A DNA stretch of 64,000 bases from CBDDBH01 sp965225625. Lineage in GTDB: Bacteria; Pseudomonadota; Gammaproteobacteria; JADZEE01. The notes beneath the pieces are model-generated. The model saw only the letters and a program-made list of their open reading frames with translations. It was not told the DNA's origin and searched no databases. The DNA is taken from contig CBDDBH010000026.1 of NCBI GenBank assembly GCA_965225625.1, forward strand, positions 108,620 to 172,619, given 5' to 3'. The translations under genes and the position numbers were made by a program. Positions 10,297 to 19,149 of the stretch are shown here, in pieces. How positions within the stretch are numbered: position 1 is the stretch's first letter; each line of letters opens with the position of its first letter.

Positions 10297-10500
10297 TTAC
10301 TCTGCTGGCGTTGGCTCATATTCGGGTACGTGCTCACCGCCGAACATGTAATGCAAACCGCGCGCTTCGCGGATCACAACGTGAATATGGTCGGTTGGCA
10401 CATTGCCTACCTCAGCCACCAGTTTGCTAATACCGCTCGCGAGCGCACTTTTTTGCTGATCGGTCCATCCTTCACGAATATCGCATTGAATAACTGGCAT
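10297..10500 (-). CDS. 4-oxalocrotonate tautomerase family protein
   Basis: 67 aa when started at the ATG at 10500, giving MPVIQCDIREGWTDQQKSAL, so the mature protein begins with Pro, the catalytic base of this superfamily. Size and the pattern HIHVVIREA...YMFGG fit the short 4-OT-like monomers that form hexamers. An upstream in-frame Met at 10548 would bury the catalytic proline and is rejected. It lies between the DCC gene and the divergent Rieske oxygenase, consistent with aromatic or keto-acid catabolism. Confidence 0.8.
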   Translation of the reverse strand: MPVIQCDIREGWTDQQKSALASGISKLVAEVGNVPTDHIHVVIREARGLHYMFGGEHVPEYEPTPAE

Positions 10501-10636
10501 TTTTGAACTCCGCGTGTTTTTTGATTTGCCAAAATAGCATCCTCTCACGTCTCATAGTGAAACTCATCCGCGGGGAATTTCTGTAAACTGTCTCGGAAAT
10601 TGATTATTTACGGATACAACAGGCTAAAATGTAAGC

Positions 10637-11878
10637 ATGCCAGGCACACGTGACACGGCAGGGTGGCGCTCGCGGTTCCCGGAGTTGGGAACGGCGCCGC
10701 TTTCCGTTGACCCGATTGTATCGGCGGAATTATTCGAACTCGAGCGCGAGCGCGTCTTTAAACGTGTATGGCTCAAAGTGGGGCGCCTCGAAGAAATCCC
10801 GGAACCCGGGCACTTCAAGGTCAAACGCATCGACGTAGCCCGGACGTCGGTCATTGTTTTTCGCGGTAAGGACGATGTCATACGTGCATTTCACAATGTC
10901 TGTCCACATCGCGGCAACCGCGTGATCCCGGAGATCGATAACGAAACTTTCGGCCGTGCTAAAGGTGATTACGTCACCTGCCGGTTTCACGGCTGGGTGT
11001 TCGATACGCAGGGCACGGTGCGCGATGTGCCTGCATTGGAGAAATTTCCGCCGTACTTCGATCAATGCGATTACGGTCTAAAGTCCGTAGCCTGCGATGT
11101 ATGGGAGGGCTTCATCTTTATTAACCTCGCACCCGAGCCCGCGCAGACCTTGCTCGAATTTCTAGGCGGTATGGCGCCGCATTTCGGCGGCTATCCCTAC
11201 CACGAAGGCACCGCACATTATCGTTACACCGCCGAATTCGACTGCAATTGGAAAGTCTGTTTGAACGCTTTTACCGAGGCGTACCACGTTGAAACCATAC
11301 ACGCGAATACCCTTCCTTATTACGCCAAGATTGACCACGATGACGTGAAGTTCTTTGGACCGCATCGAACCTCTACCTTATACCTGCGGTTGGTTGAGGG
11401 AGCGGAAATACCACAGCCTCCGCCGGTGGATGCGCTTGCGCTGAAGATCATGCAGAGCTCGCAGCGGCATCGATTCGATCCTGATCGGTTACCGCCTGAT
11501 ATTAACCCTCAGCGTCGCGAGAATTTTCTGTTCGAACTGCCAACATTTTTTCCAAACTTCATGATCCACGTGTACTCCGGCGGCGGCGGTGATCCGGGTA
11601 TGCTGTATTTCACCCACGAATTCTGGCCGCTTGCAGTAGACAAAACTTTGTGGGAAACGACGCGGTATTGGCGCTCGGCGACAAACGCCAGTGAGTACTT
11701 TGCGATCGCCTATGCGAATGCGATACATCGCAACGCGCATCTCGAGGATACGGCGACGATGGAAGATACGTTCGCTGGACTTAATTCCGGTGTACTCAAG
11801 CATATGCCGTTAATGGATGATGAAGTGATGTTACGTCACCAGGATCAGGTCTGGCGCGAATATATGGGACTCAGTTAA
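10637..11878 (+). CDS. Rieske non-heme iron oxygenase, catalytic alpha subunit
   Basis: 413 aa. The Rieske [2Fe-2S] motif CPHRGN (near residue 89) and CRFHGW (near 115) give CxH...CxxH, and the C-terminal SRPBCC-type catalytic domain has NAFTEAYHVETIH near residue 210, supplying the mononuclear iron histidines. Members hydroxylate or demethylate aromatic, quaternary amine or terpenoid substrates using a reductase encoded elsewhere; none is seen here. The small gene at 11887 follows by 8 bases and is probably cotranscribed. Family sure, substrate unknown. Confidence 0.9.
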   Translation: MPGTRDTAGWRSRFPELGTAPLSVDPIVSAELFELERERVFKRVWLKVGRLEEIPEPGHFKVKRIDVARTSVIVFRGKDDVIRAFHNVCPHRGNRVIPEIDNETFGRAKGDYVTCRFHGWVFDTQGTVRDVPALEKFPPYFDQCDYGLKSVACDVWEGFIFINLAPEPAQTLLEFLGGMAPHFGGYPYHEGTAHYRYTAEFDCNWKVCLNAFTEAYHVETIHANTLPYYAKIDHDDVKFFGPHRTSTLYLRLVEGAEIPQPPPVDALALKIMQSSQRHRFDPDRLPPDINPQRRENFLFELPTFFPNFMIHVYSGGGGDPGMLYFTHEFWPLAVDKTLWETTRYWRSATNASEYFAIAYANAIHRNAHLEDTATMEDTFAGLNSGVLKHMPLMDDEVMLRHQDQVWREYMGLS

Positions 11879-11886
11879 GCAAGCGC

Positions 11887-12288
11887 ATGTCTGAACAAGG
11901 TCACCTGCCGACGCAGTTCCAGGATCTCGAAGAGTTCGCTGAACTGTGGGCCTTCGCAACGGAAAACGAACGAACCCGCAAACGCTGGGCATCGACGCCT
12001 GAGGAGTTTCAAAGCTTCTACGATGCATTGGTGCCTCGCATCGAGGAAATCCTGGCTTACCTCGACGGTTTCCCGATCGACGATTTAGGCGTGGAGGCGC
12101 TACTACTTTTACATTTGGCGCTCGCTCTGGCGGAAGTCGCGCCGCACATCGCCTATTACAAGGGCGCAGCGAAAGTGCCGCACAGTTTCGATGCACGGCG
12201 AATGCTGGCCACACGCGGAGACGCGCCGGATCCGAATCATTCGATGGGCCCTGACGAGTTGGCTTCGTTCAAACCACGAGCACCTTAA
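11887..12288 (+). CDS. Small acidic protein linked to the Rieske oxygenase, unknown function
   Basis: 133 aa, rich in Glu, Asp and Leu, probably all helical (long Leu/Ala segment LGVEALLLLHLALALAEVAPHIAYY near residues 68-95), with no signal peptide, metal motif or nucleotide site. I do not recognise a named family. It starts 8 bases after the oxygenase stop and its stop is 10 bases from the convergent Lrp gene, so it most likely forms an operon with the oxygenase. It might be an accessory or structural subunit; that is inference from position. Confidence 0.65.
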   Translation: MSEQGHLPTQFQDLEEFAELWAFATENERTRKRWASTPEEFQSFYDALVPRIEEILAYLDGFPIDDLGVEALLLLHLALALAEVAPHIAYYKGAAKVPHSFDARRMLATRGDAPDPNHSMGPDELASFKPRAP

Positions 12289-12298
12289 CAGTAGCCAG

Positions 12299-12775
12299 TC
12301 AGTTCGCCGTTATTGGCATTTCAGTTCGGTAAATCACCTGCTTCAGCGAAAAGCCGGACTCGATGTTACCGACGCTCGGGATTGTCGTGATCTTGTCGAG
12401 CAGAAATTGTTCATAGCTTTGTAAATTCGGCACCACCACGCGCAGCAGATAGTCCGACGTCCCGGTCATCAGATAGCACTCCATGATCTCCTTCAGATCG
12501 CGGATCCTCGTTTCGAACTCTTCCAACGTGGCCCGATCCTGCCCGCGCAAACGGATGCTTACGAACACGCTGATGGGTAGCCCCACCCTAGCCGCGTCGA
12601 TGATGGCGACGTAACGTTTGATGATGCCGTTCGCCTCCAACGCTTTGACCCTGCGTAAACAAGGCGAAGGCGACAGTCCAATTGCGTCTGCGAGTTCGTT
12701 GTTAGGCATTTTCGCGTTCAGTTGGACATGATGTAGGATCTCGCAATCTGTCTTGTCTAGTGCCTGATCTGGCAT
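12299..12775 (-). CDS. Lrp/AsnC family transcriptional regulator
   Basis: 158 aa, the typical size. The N-terminal winged helix-turn-helix reads NNELADAIGLSPSPCLRRVKAL and the C-terminal RAM/ligand-binding domain has the pattern ECYLMTGTSDYLLRVVVPNL. These proteins form octamers and respond to amino acids or related metabolites. It is divergently placed 133 bases from aceE and converges with the Rieske operon, so the aceE operon is the likely target. Confidence 0.92.
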   Translation of the reverse strand: MPDQALDKTDCEILHHVQLNAKMPNNELADAIGLSPSPCLRRVKALEANGIIKRYVAIIDAARVGLPISVFVSIRLRGQDRATLEEFETRIRDLKEIMECYLMTGTSDYLLRVVVPNLQSYEQFLLDKITTIPSVGNIESGFSLKQVIYRTEMPITAN

Positions 12776-12908
12776 ATCTCACCCCAATCCTTCATATAAG
12801 TGGTGGATTATTCTAAATCAGCCCGACAAAAAGGTCATTTTAGCAATCGTTGTTCTCAGTTGATGAGGTATCGTTCTCGCTTGGGAATCCACCCTGGAGC
12901 AGACCAAT
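12776..12908. promoter_or_regulatory. Divergent lrp/aceE promoter region with a possible Lrp-type site
   Basis: This gap must carry promoters for both divergent genes. ATTATTCTA at 12807-12815 matches the core of the Lrp consensus (ATTWTDCTR), though the left half of the consensus is poor. I cannot place -35/-10 boxes with confidence. Autoregulation and control of aceE are inferred from the divergent layout. Confidence 0.35.
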
Positions 12909-15557
12909 ATGAGCACCGTAGCCGCGCTGGTAGAAGGCATCGCCGAGGATAAGCAGGAATGGCTGGATTCGATCGATTACATCCGCCACAGCTTCGGCGA
13001 ACAGGGTGTCAGAGAGATTGTTCGCGCCGTGCACGATCACATCCTCAGCTTGAACATCCCGCTGCAGGAAGCCGCACTTAATACCCCCTACATCAATACC
13101 ATCCCGCCGGGTGAGCAGACGCCCTACCCCGGCGACATTGAACTGGAAAAGCGAATTGAGAATCTGATCCGCTGGAACGCCATTGCCATGGTCTTACAGG
13201 CACAGGATGCCGGCAGCGGCGTCGGTGGCCACATCGCGACTTATGCGTCGGCAGCAACAACCCTGGAAGTCGGTTTCAATCACTTCTTTCGCGGGGCGGC
13301 GGGCGAGCGCGGCGCCGATATCGTCATGCCGCAACCGCACGCCGCGCCCGGCATTTACGCGCGCGCCTTCCTTGAAGGACGGCTGACGGAACAGCAGCTA
13401 AAAAACTTTAGGCGCGAACTCGGTGAGGGTGGCGGACTGTGTTCCTATCCTCATCCGCGCTCGATGCCGGACTTCTGGCAGATGCCGAACGCTTCCATGG
13501 GGCTGTCGACGCCTGCCGCCATCTACCAGGCACGCTTCGCCAAGTACCTGGAGAATCGAGGCTTGAATACCAGCAAAGGCGGCAAGATCTGGTGCTTTAT
13601 CGGCGACGGCGAGACCGATGAACCAGAGGTGCTGGGCTCTATCAATATCGCCGCACGGGAGAAACTCGACAACCTGGTCCTGGTTGTCAATTGCAATCTG
13701 CAACGCCTCGACGGCCCGGTACGCGGCAACGGCAAAATCATTCAGGAACTCGAACGCGCCTTCCGCGGCGCAGACTGGAACGTCATAAAAGTCATCTGGG
13801 GATCAGGTTGGGATGGACTACTGGCTCAGGACGTCAACGGTGTGCTGCGACGGCGCATGGATGAATGCCTTGATGGCGATTACCAACGCTACTCGGTACT
13901 GCCCGGCGACATTCAGCGCGAGCACTGGGTGGAGGGTAATCCGGTGCTTGAAAAGATGATGAACACCCTGTCAGACGACGAAGTCAGGACGATAAAACGT
14001 GGCGGACAGGATCCGAAAAAAATTCATGCTGCTTTCAAACGGGCGCTGGAGTCCAGTGATAAACCCACGGTCATCCTGGTGAAGACAGTAAAAGGGGATG
14101 GTATGGGTTCCTCCGCTCAGGGCCGCAACACCGCGCACCAGAAAAAGAACCTGAAAGAGGAGGAACGCGTACAACTCGCCCGGGATTATGGTATTCCGAT
14201 CGACGAGGCAGCAGCGGGCCGCGCCGAGTTCTACCGGCCACCGGCGCACAGCCCCGAGATGGAATATCTGCAATCCCATCGCCAAGCTCTCGGCGGCTAC
14301 CTGCCGGAGCGCAAGGTGCAATGCGCGTCGCTCGAGCCGCCACCACTGGAAGTATTCACCGATGTTCTCAAGGGCAGCGCTAAGCGCCAGATCTCGACCA
14401 CCATGGTGATGGTACGCATTCTGACTCACCTGCTAAAAGATCGACGCATCGGACCCTACGTCGTACCCATCGTTCCGGACGAGGCCCGCACCTTCGGCAT
14501 GGATGGCTTATTTAAAGTGGCAGGTATCTATTCGCCGGAGGGACAAAAATATACGCCCGTCGATGCGGATTCGCTGCAGCCGTACCGCGAAGCGATTGAC
14601 GGGCAGATCCTGCAGGAAGGGATCTGTGAGACTGGCGCCATGGCCTCTTTCATGGCGGCCGGCACGGCTTACGCCGTTCACGCACTGCCCATGATCCCGT
14701 TTTATATTTTTTATTCGATATTCGGATTTCAACGCGTGGGCGACATGATCTGGGGCTGCGGCGATGCCATGTGCCGAGGGTTTTTACTCGGAGGCACCGC
14801 CGGGCGAACGACACTCAACGGTGAAGGCCTGCAGCACCAGGACGGACACTCACACGTGCTCGCCAGTTCCGTTCCCAACCTGTTGAGTTACGACCCAGCC
14901 TTCGGCTACGAACTGGCAATCATCGTGCGCGAGGGCATTCGCCGGATGTACCACGCACAGGAGGACGTTTTCTATTACCTGACACTGTATAACGAGAACT
15001 ATCCAATGCCGGCAACGCCGGACACGGAAAATTTGCAAAAAGGCATTCTGCGGGGCGGGTACGCCTATCTGCGTTCTGGTCGGACCAGCGGCGAGATAGT
15101 CAATCTGCTGGCAAGCGGCGCAATTATGCAGCAGGCCCTGGCCGCGACGCAGACGCTCGAGGAGCTTGGCTATGGCGTGAACGTGTGGAGCATTACAAGC
15201 TTCACTGAGCTTGAGCGCGAGGCACAAGCGTGTGCACGCTGGAATCGGCTGCACCCGGAGGAGCCTGCGCGTGTGCCGTATGTACAACGTCTTTTTGCCG
15301 GGCAGCCTGGCATATTCGTTGCGGTAACCGATTACATGAAGAGTCACGCCAACGGGATTGCGCGTTGGCTACCCGGGCATTACGAAGTACTTGGAACAGA
15401 CGGCTATGGCATGAGCGAGTCGCGGCCGCGGCTACGCGATTATTTCGAAGTCAGCGCGTCATATATCGTACAAGCTGCAGTGTCTGCACTCTATCGCACC
15501 GGTAGCATCGACCGGGACCGCCTGCACCAGGCTGGCGAAGCCGGCCAAGCTATATGA
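12909..15557 (+). CDS. aceE: Pyruvate dehydrogenase E1 component, homodimeric type
   Basis: 882 aa, close to the 887 aa of E. coli AceE. The thiamine diphosphate motif GDGETDEPEV begins near residue 232 and closes with the Asn of VVNCNLQRLDGPVRGNGKI. Many AceE blocks are present (GGHIATYASAATTLEVGFNHFFRG, QGRNTAHQKKN, NGEGLQHQDGHSH). It decarboxylates pyruvate and reductively acetylates a lipoyl domain of E2. The next gene overlaps it by four bases. A related 2-oxo acid cannot be excluded, because the operon contains catabolic enzymes rather than E3 (lpd). Confidence 0.93.
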   Translation: MSTVAALVEGIAEDKQEWLDSIDYIRHSFGEQGVREIVRAVHDHILSLNIPLQEAALNTPYINTIPPGEQTPYPGDIELEKRIENLIRWNAIAMVLQAQDAGSGVGGHIATYASAATTLEVGFNHFFRGAAGERGADIVMPQPHAAPGIYARAFLEGRLTEQQLKNFRRELGEGGGLCSYPHPRSMPDFWQMPNASMGLSTPAAIYQARFAKYLENRGLNTSKGGKIWCFIGDGETDEPEVLGSINIAAREKLDNLVLVVNCNLQRLDGPVRGNGKIIQELERAFRGADWNVIKVIWGSGWDGLLAQDVNGVLRRRMDECLDGDYQRYSVLPGDIQREHWVEGNPVLEKMMNTLSDDEVRTIKRGGQDPKKIHAAFKRALESSDKPTVILVKTVKGDGMGSSAQGRNTAHQKKNLKEEERVQLARDYGIPIDEAAAGRAEFYRPPAHSPEMEYLQSHRQALGGYLPERKVQCASLEPPPLEVFTDVLKGSAKRQISTTMVMVRILTHLLKDRRIGPYVVPIVPDEARTFGMDGLFKVAGIYSPEGQKYTPVDADSLQPYREAIDGQILQEGICETGAMASFMAAGTAYAVHALPMIPFYIFYSIFGFQRVGDMIWGCGDAMCRGFLLGGTAGRTTLNGEGLQHQDGHSHVLASSVPNLLSYDPAFGYELAIIVREGIRRMYHAQEDVFYYLTLYNENYPMPATPDTENLQKGILRGGYAYLRSGRTSGEIVNLLASGAIMQQALAATQTLEELGYGVNVWSITSFTELEREAQACARWNRLHPEEPARVPYVQRLFAGQPGIFVAVTDYMKSHANGIARWLPGHYEVLGTDGYGMSESRPRLRDYFEVSASYIVQAAVSALYRTGSIDRDRLHQAGEAGQAI

Positions 15558-16459
15558 GCATCGCCGTGGTGCCAGCGAACCCCGGGACCCGGCGGCTGGC
15601 GCGCGAACTGGGATTGAACATTGCGCACATTTCAGGCTCCGCCCACGGTGGACGCATTACCACGGGTGACGTCAAAGACTATGCGAAGCAATTGAATCTG
15701 GCCCGTGCGGGCGCGAACCGGGCCGTTGCCGGACCACGTGAGCTTCCCGATATCGCGAAGTTCGGTCCGGTCGTACGCGAACCACTGGACAAGCTCGCGG
15801 TCGCGACCAGCCGCAATATGGTAAATGCATGGCAGCGCATACCGCACGCCTGGTTACAGGAAACCGTAGACGTTACTGATACGGCAAGCTGGAGGGCAGC
15901 ACACAAAGAACAGGTGCTGCAACGCGGCGGCGCGCTATCAATGACCGTCATATTGGCGAAAGCATTAGCAAACACCCTGGAGGAATTCCCTCTTTTTAAC
16001 AGCAGTTACGACGAGCTGGTCGAGGAGATCGTCTACAAAAAATATATCGATATCGGCATTGCCGTGGATACCTCGTACGGCTTGGTCGTGCCGGCGTTGC
16101 GCCGGGTAAACGATAAGAGTCTGGTTGAACTGTCGATAGAGCTGGCACAGATCAGCGAGCTGGCACGCACTCGTAAGCTCGCCGCCGACGATATGCGTGG
16201 CGGCAGTATTACCCTATCCAACCTGGGTAACATTGGTGTCAGCGCCATGTTTCCCATCATCAACTGGCCGCAGGTTGCCATCGTCGGGGTCGCTGGCAGC
16301 CGCGAGACTCCAATTTATCGTGGCTCCGATGTCGTGCCCCGGCAACTCATGTCCGTCACCCTGGCCTTCGATCATCGCGTCATCAATGGCGCTGATGCCG
16401 CGCGATTCCTGCTTCATCTCAAGCGCCTGCTGCAAGACCTGCGTGTGATGCTGTTGTAG
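15554..16459 (+). CDS. 2-oxo acid dehydrogenase E2 acyltransferase lacking a lipoyl domain
   Basis: 301 aa. It starts almost directly in the peripheral subunit-binding domain (TRRLARELGLNIAHISGS, then GRITTGDVKDY, residues 12-45), followed by the catalytic acetyltransferase domain (GIAVDTSYGLVVPALR, SNLGNIG, DHRVINGADAARF). HRVING with Asn matches the E2p type known from Azotobacter/Pseudomonas. Ordinary E2p proteins begin with one to three lipoyl domains; none is present, and the upstream sequence is the aceE end with an ATGA overlap. The complex therefore needs a lipoyl domain from another protein, or this E2 has a different role. Confidence 0.85.
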   Translation: MSIAVVPANPGTRRLARELGLNIAHISGSAHGGRITTGDVKDYAKQLNLARAGANRAVAGPRELPDIAKFGPVVREPLDKLAVATSRNMVNAWQRIPHAWLQETVDVTDTASWRAAHKEQVLQRGGALSMTVILAKALANTLEEFPLFNSSYDELVEEIVYKKYIDIGIAVDTSYGLVVPALRRVNDKSLVELSIELAQISELARTRKLAADDMRGGSITLSNLGNIGVSAMFPIINWPQVAIVGVAGSRETPIYRGSDVVPRQLMSVTLAFDHRVINGADAARFLLHLKRLLQDLRVMLL

Positions 16460-16578
16460 GCGCCGGTGGCGCGCTGGGCCCAAGTTGTTGACACAGGCAG
16501 ACCAGCGCGGTTTAACTACCCCGATCAACGCGATTAGACGCCAGTGTGGTCAGCCCCGTTAGCTCATGAGGATGCACG

Positions 16579-18864
16579 ATGAACAAACCGGAAGCACTAG
16601 ATAAATCATACAAAGTCCTCGGTACGACACCGATTCGACCGGATGGATTGGACAAGGTGCTCGGCCGGGCCGTGTTTGCGGATGACTTTAACCTGCCGAA
16701 CATGCTGCACGGGAAAATTCTCCGCAGCCCGCATGCCCACGCGCGCATCAAATCAATCGACAGCAGCGCCGCTGCGGCACTGCCCGGTGTACGAGCCATC
16801 GTCACAAGCGCCGATTTTCCAGAGGTCGCACACACGATGGTCAGCCAGGGCGCTGCCGGCATGATCAATATCGCGGAAGTTTCCGCAAACTGTATGGCCA
16901 AAGACAAGGCCCTCTACGATGGCCACGCTGTAGCCGCGGTCGCCGCCGACAATCCGCATCTCGCTGAACAAGCGGCAAATATGATCAAGGTGGATTACGA
17001 GGTATTACCACCTGTGATGGATGTTCGCACTGCCATGGCGGAGGGTGCTCCGGTGATCCATGAAAAATTCCATCCCGGGGCCTTCATCATGCCCACAGAA
17101 GAATTTCTGCCGAATGCGACCCGCCTGCAATTGGGAACGGGTGATGCCGATAAGGGTTTCGCTGAGGCCGACGTGATATTGGAGCGCGAATATACGGCGG
17201 AAACGATCCATCAGGGTTACATCGAAAGTCACGTTACGACGGTTAACTGGGGCAGTAACGACTACATAACCGTGTGGACCGCGACCCAGGGCCAATTCGG
17301 GCTGCGCGATCACCTTGCTGACGTGGTTGGTGTACCCCAGAGTAATATCAACGTGGTACCGCTTGAAGTCGGCGGTGGCTTCGGCGGTAAAGAGCGCATT
17401 TATATCGATCCGGTTGCGGCCATGTTGTCGCGCAAATCCAGCTGCCCGGTAAAGATAGCCATGCGGCGCGATGAAGTCTTGCGCGCCACCGGTCCCAGTT
17501 CAGGCGCCTACATAAAAACCAAGTTCGGCGTTCGTAAAGATGGCACTTTAGTGGCCGCGGATCTTCATCTGGCTTATGAAGCCGGCGCGTATGCGGGTGG
17601 ACCCATCTTTCTGGCGTGTTTGTCATCCACCGCGCGTTACAACATCCCCAATATTCGCGTCAGCGGATTCGATGTGATCGTCAACAAACCGACAATGCGA
17701 CCTTACCGGGCTCCCGGCGCGGCACAGGCAATGTTTGCGATAGAGCAGTGCATGGACGAATTGGCCAACGAGCTGGACATGGACCCAATCGACTTTCGCA
17801 TGAAGAACATGATGAAGGCCGGCGATCGGCTGGTGCCGGGATTTCCACTCGCACCGGTCGACACGGAAAATTTGCTGAAAACAGTGAAAGCGCATCCTCA
17901 TTACAGTGCGCCGCTGGACGGGCCCAACCAGGGACGCGGGCTAGCCTATTCCATGTGGTTCAATCTGGGTGAAACCTCCAGTGCACGCATGCAGGTCAAC
18001 CCGGATGGATCAGTAACCCTGACAACGGCGAGCCCCGACTTGAGCGGTACACGGATCTCACTGGCTATGCAGGCGGCTGAAGCATTGGGTATCGGGGTTG
18101 AACACGTATCGCCCGCCGTCGCGGATACCCAATCGATCGGGTTCTCATTGCCATCCGTAGGAAGCCGCACGACTTATGGCACTGGCGCCGTTGTTTGCAT
18201 GGTTGCAGAGGAAGTGCTGAAGCAGATGGCTGGGCGTGCGGCGATAGTCTGGGAAATAGACGCGGAGCAGGTGACGGTAGAAGACGGCATGTTCACTAAC
18301 CAGTCCGACCCCGCTAAGACCATGGGATTTCAAGAGCTTGCCGCAAAAACTTTCGAGACGGGTGAACCCATCAGTGTTCATAAGACGAATACGCCGGACA
18401 GCTTTATCCCCGGCATCGCGGTACATCTGGTCGATGTTGAGGTGGATGCGGACACCGGCAAGGTCGAAATACTGCGTTACACGACCTTTCAGGATGTCGG
18501 CAAAGCGGTGCATCCCGATTATGTCGAAGGCCAGATGCAGGGCGCCGCAGTACAAGGGATCGGCATGGCATTGAACGAAGAATATTTCTACGATGACCAG
18601 GGACATCTCAAGAACGCGAGTCTGCTCGACTACCGGATGCCCACAGCACTGGATATCCCGATGATCGAAGCGGTGATACTGGAGTCGCCCAATCCCGCAC
18701 ACCCCTTCGGTGTACGCGGTTGCGGCGAAATCGCCATAGTGCCGCCGCCAGCGGCAATTGCGAACGCCGTATATAACGCGGTTGGCGTGCGCACGTATTC
18801 CATGCCGATGGCCCCGCATAAAGTCTGCGCGGCAATTCAGAAAAAGGGCGCGTCCCAGGCCTAA
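16579..18864 (+). CDS. Xanthine dehydrogenase-family molybdopterin-binding subunit
   Basis: 761 aa, the length of stand-alone large subunits of molybdenum hydroxylases. GGGFGGKER near residue 265 and RPYRAPGAAQA near 375 bind the molybdenum cytosine dinucleotide, and the catalytic Glu lies in GVRGCGEIAIVPPP near residue 714. It hydroxylates an N-heterocycle, aldehyde or similar substrate with water as oxygen donor. The usual FAD and [2Fe-2S] partner genes are absent nearby. It follows the E2 gene by about 120 bases and precedes a MoaD/ThiS gene by 21, so all are probably one operon. Confidence 0.9.
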   Translation: MNKPEALDKSYKVLGTTPIRPDGLDKVLGRAVFADDFNLPNMLHGKILRSPHAHARIKSIDSSAAAALPGVRAIVTSADFPEVAHTMVSQGAAGMINIAEVSANCMAKDKALYDGHAVAAVAADNPHLAEQAANMIKVDYEVLPPVMDVRTAMAEGAPVIHEKFHPGAFIMPTEEFLPNATRLQLGTGDADKGFAEADVILEREYTAETIHQGYIESHVTTVNWGSNDYITVWTATQGQFGLRDHLADVVGVPQSNINVVPLEVGGGFGGKERIYIDPVAAMLSRKSSCPVKIAMRRDEVLRATGPSSGAYIKTKFGVRKDGTLVAADLHLAYEAGAYAGGPIFLACLSSTARYNIPNIRVSGFDVIVNKPTMRPYRAPGAAQAMFAIEQCMDELANELDMDPIDFRMKNMMKAGDRLVPGFPLAPVDTENLLKTVKAHPHYSAPLDGPNQGRGLAYSMWFNLGETSSARMQVNPDGSVTLTTASPDLSGTRISLAMQAAEALGIGVEHVSPAVADTQSIGFSLPSVGSRTTYGTGAVVCMVAEEVLKQMAGRAAIVWEIDAEQVTVEDGMFTNQSDPAKTMGFQELAAKTFETGEPISVHKTNTPDSFIPGIAVHLVDVEVDADTGKVEILRYTTFQDVGKAVHPDYVEGQMQGAAVQGIGMALNEEYFYDDQGHLKNASLLDYRMPTALDIPMIEAVILESPNPAHPFGVRGCGEIAIVPPPAAIANAVYNAVGVRTYSMPMAPHKVCAAIQKKGASQA

Positions 18865-18885
18865 GCTGATAACAGATACGCCTCG

Positions 18886-19149
18886 ATGGCTACGGTGTGG
18901 ATACCCAGCCCCATGCAGGCTTATACGCAGGGCAAGGATACAGTGGAGTGTGAGGCCCCCACCGTACGAAAATTGATCCTTGAACTGGATCGGAACTATC
19001 CCGGGCTAAAAGACGCACTGATGAATGGCGACAAGCTCAAGCCGGACATCGCCGTTGCTATCGACGGTCAGGTGACCCGCCTGGGCTTGCTGCAACCGCT
19101 CACCGCGGATAACGAAGTTTATTTCCTGCCCGCCATCGGTGGCGGCTAA
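18886..19149 (+). CDS. MoaD/ThiS-like ubiquitin-fold sulfur carrier
   Basis: 87 aa with a beta-grasp pattern (TVRKLILELDRNYPGLKDAL, then VAIDGQVTRLG) and the terminal IGGG, the di-glycine end that is adenylated and thiocarboxylated in MoaD and ThiS. It starts 21 bases after the molybdenum hydroxylase subunit and overlaps the possible GTG start of the MFS gene. It may supply sulfur for the molybdenum cofactor or for another biosynthetic sulfur transfer in this operon. The family is clear; the specific pathway is inferred. Confidence 0.8.
   Translation: MATVWIPSPMQAYTQGKDTVECEAPTVRKLILELDRNYPGLKDALMNGDKLKPDIAVAIDGQVTRLGLLQPLTADNEVYFLPAIGGG

Noticed and set aside
15554..16459. HRVING in E2 taken as loss of the catalytic HxxxDG aspartate
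   Set aside because: Asn at this position is normal in Azotobacter/Pseudomonas E2p, so it is not a defect.
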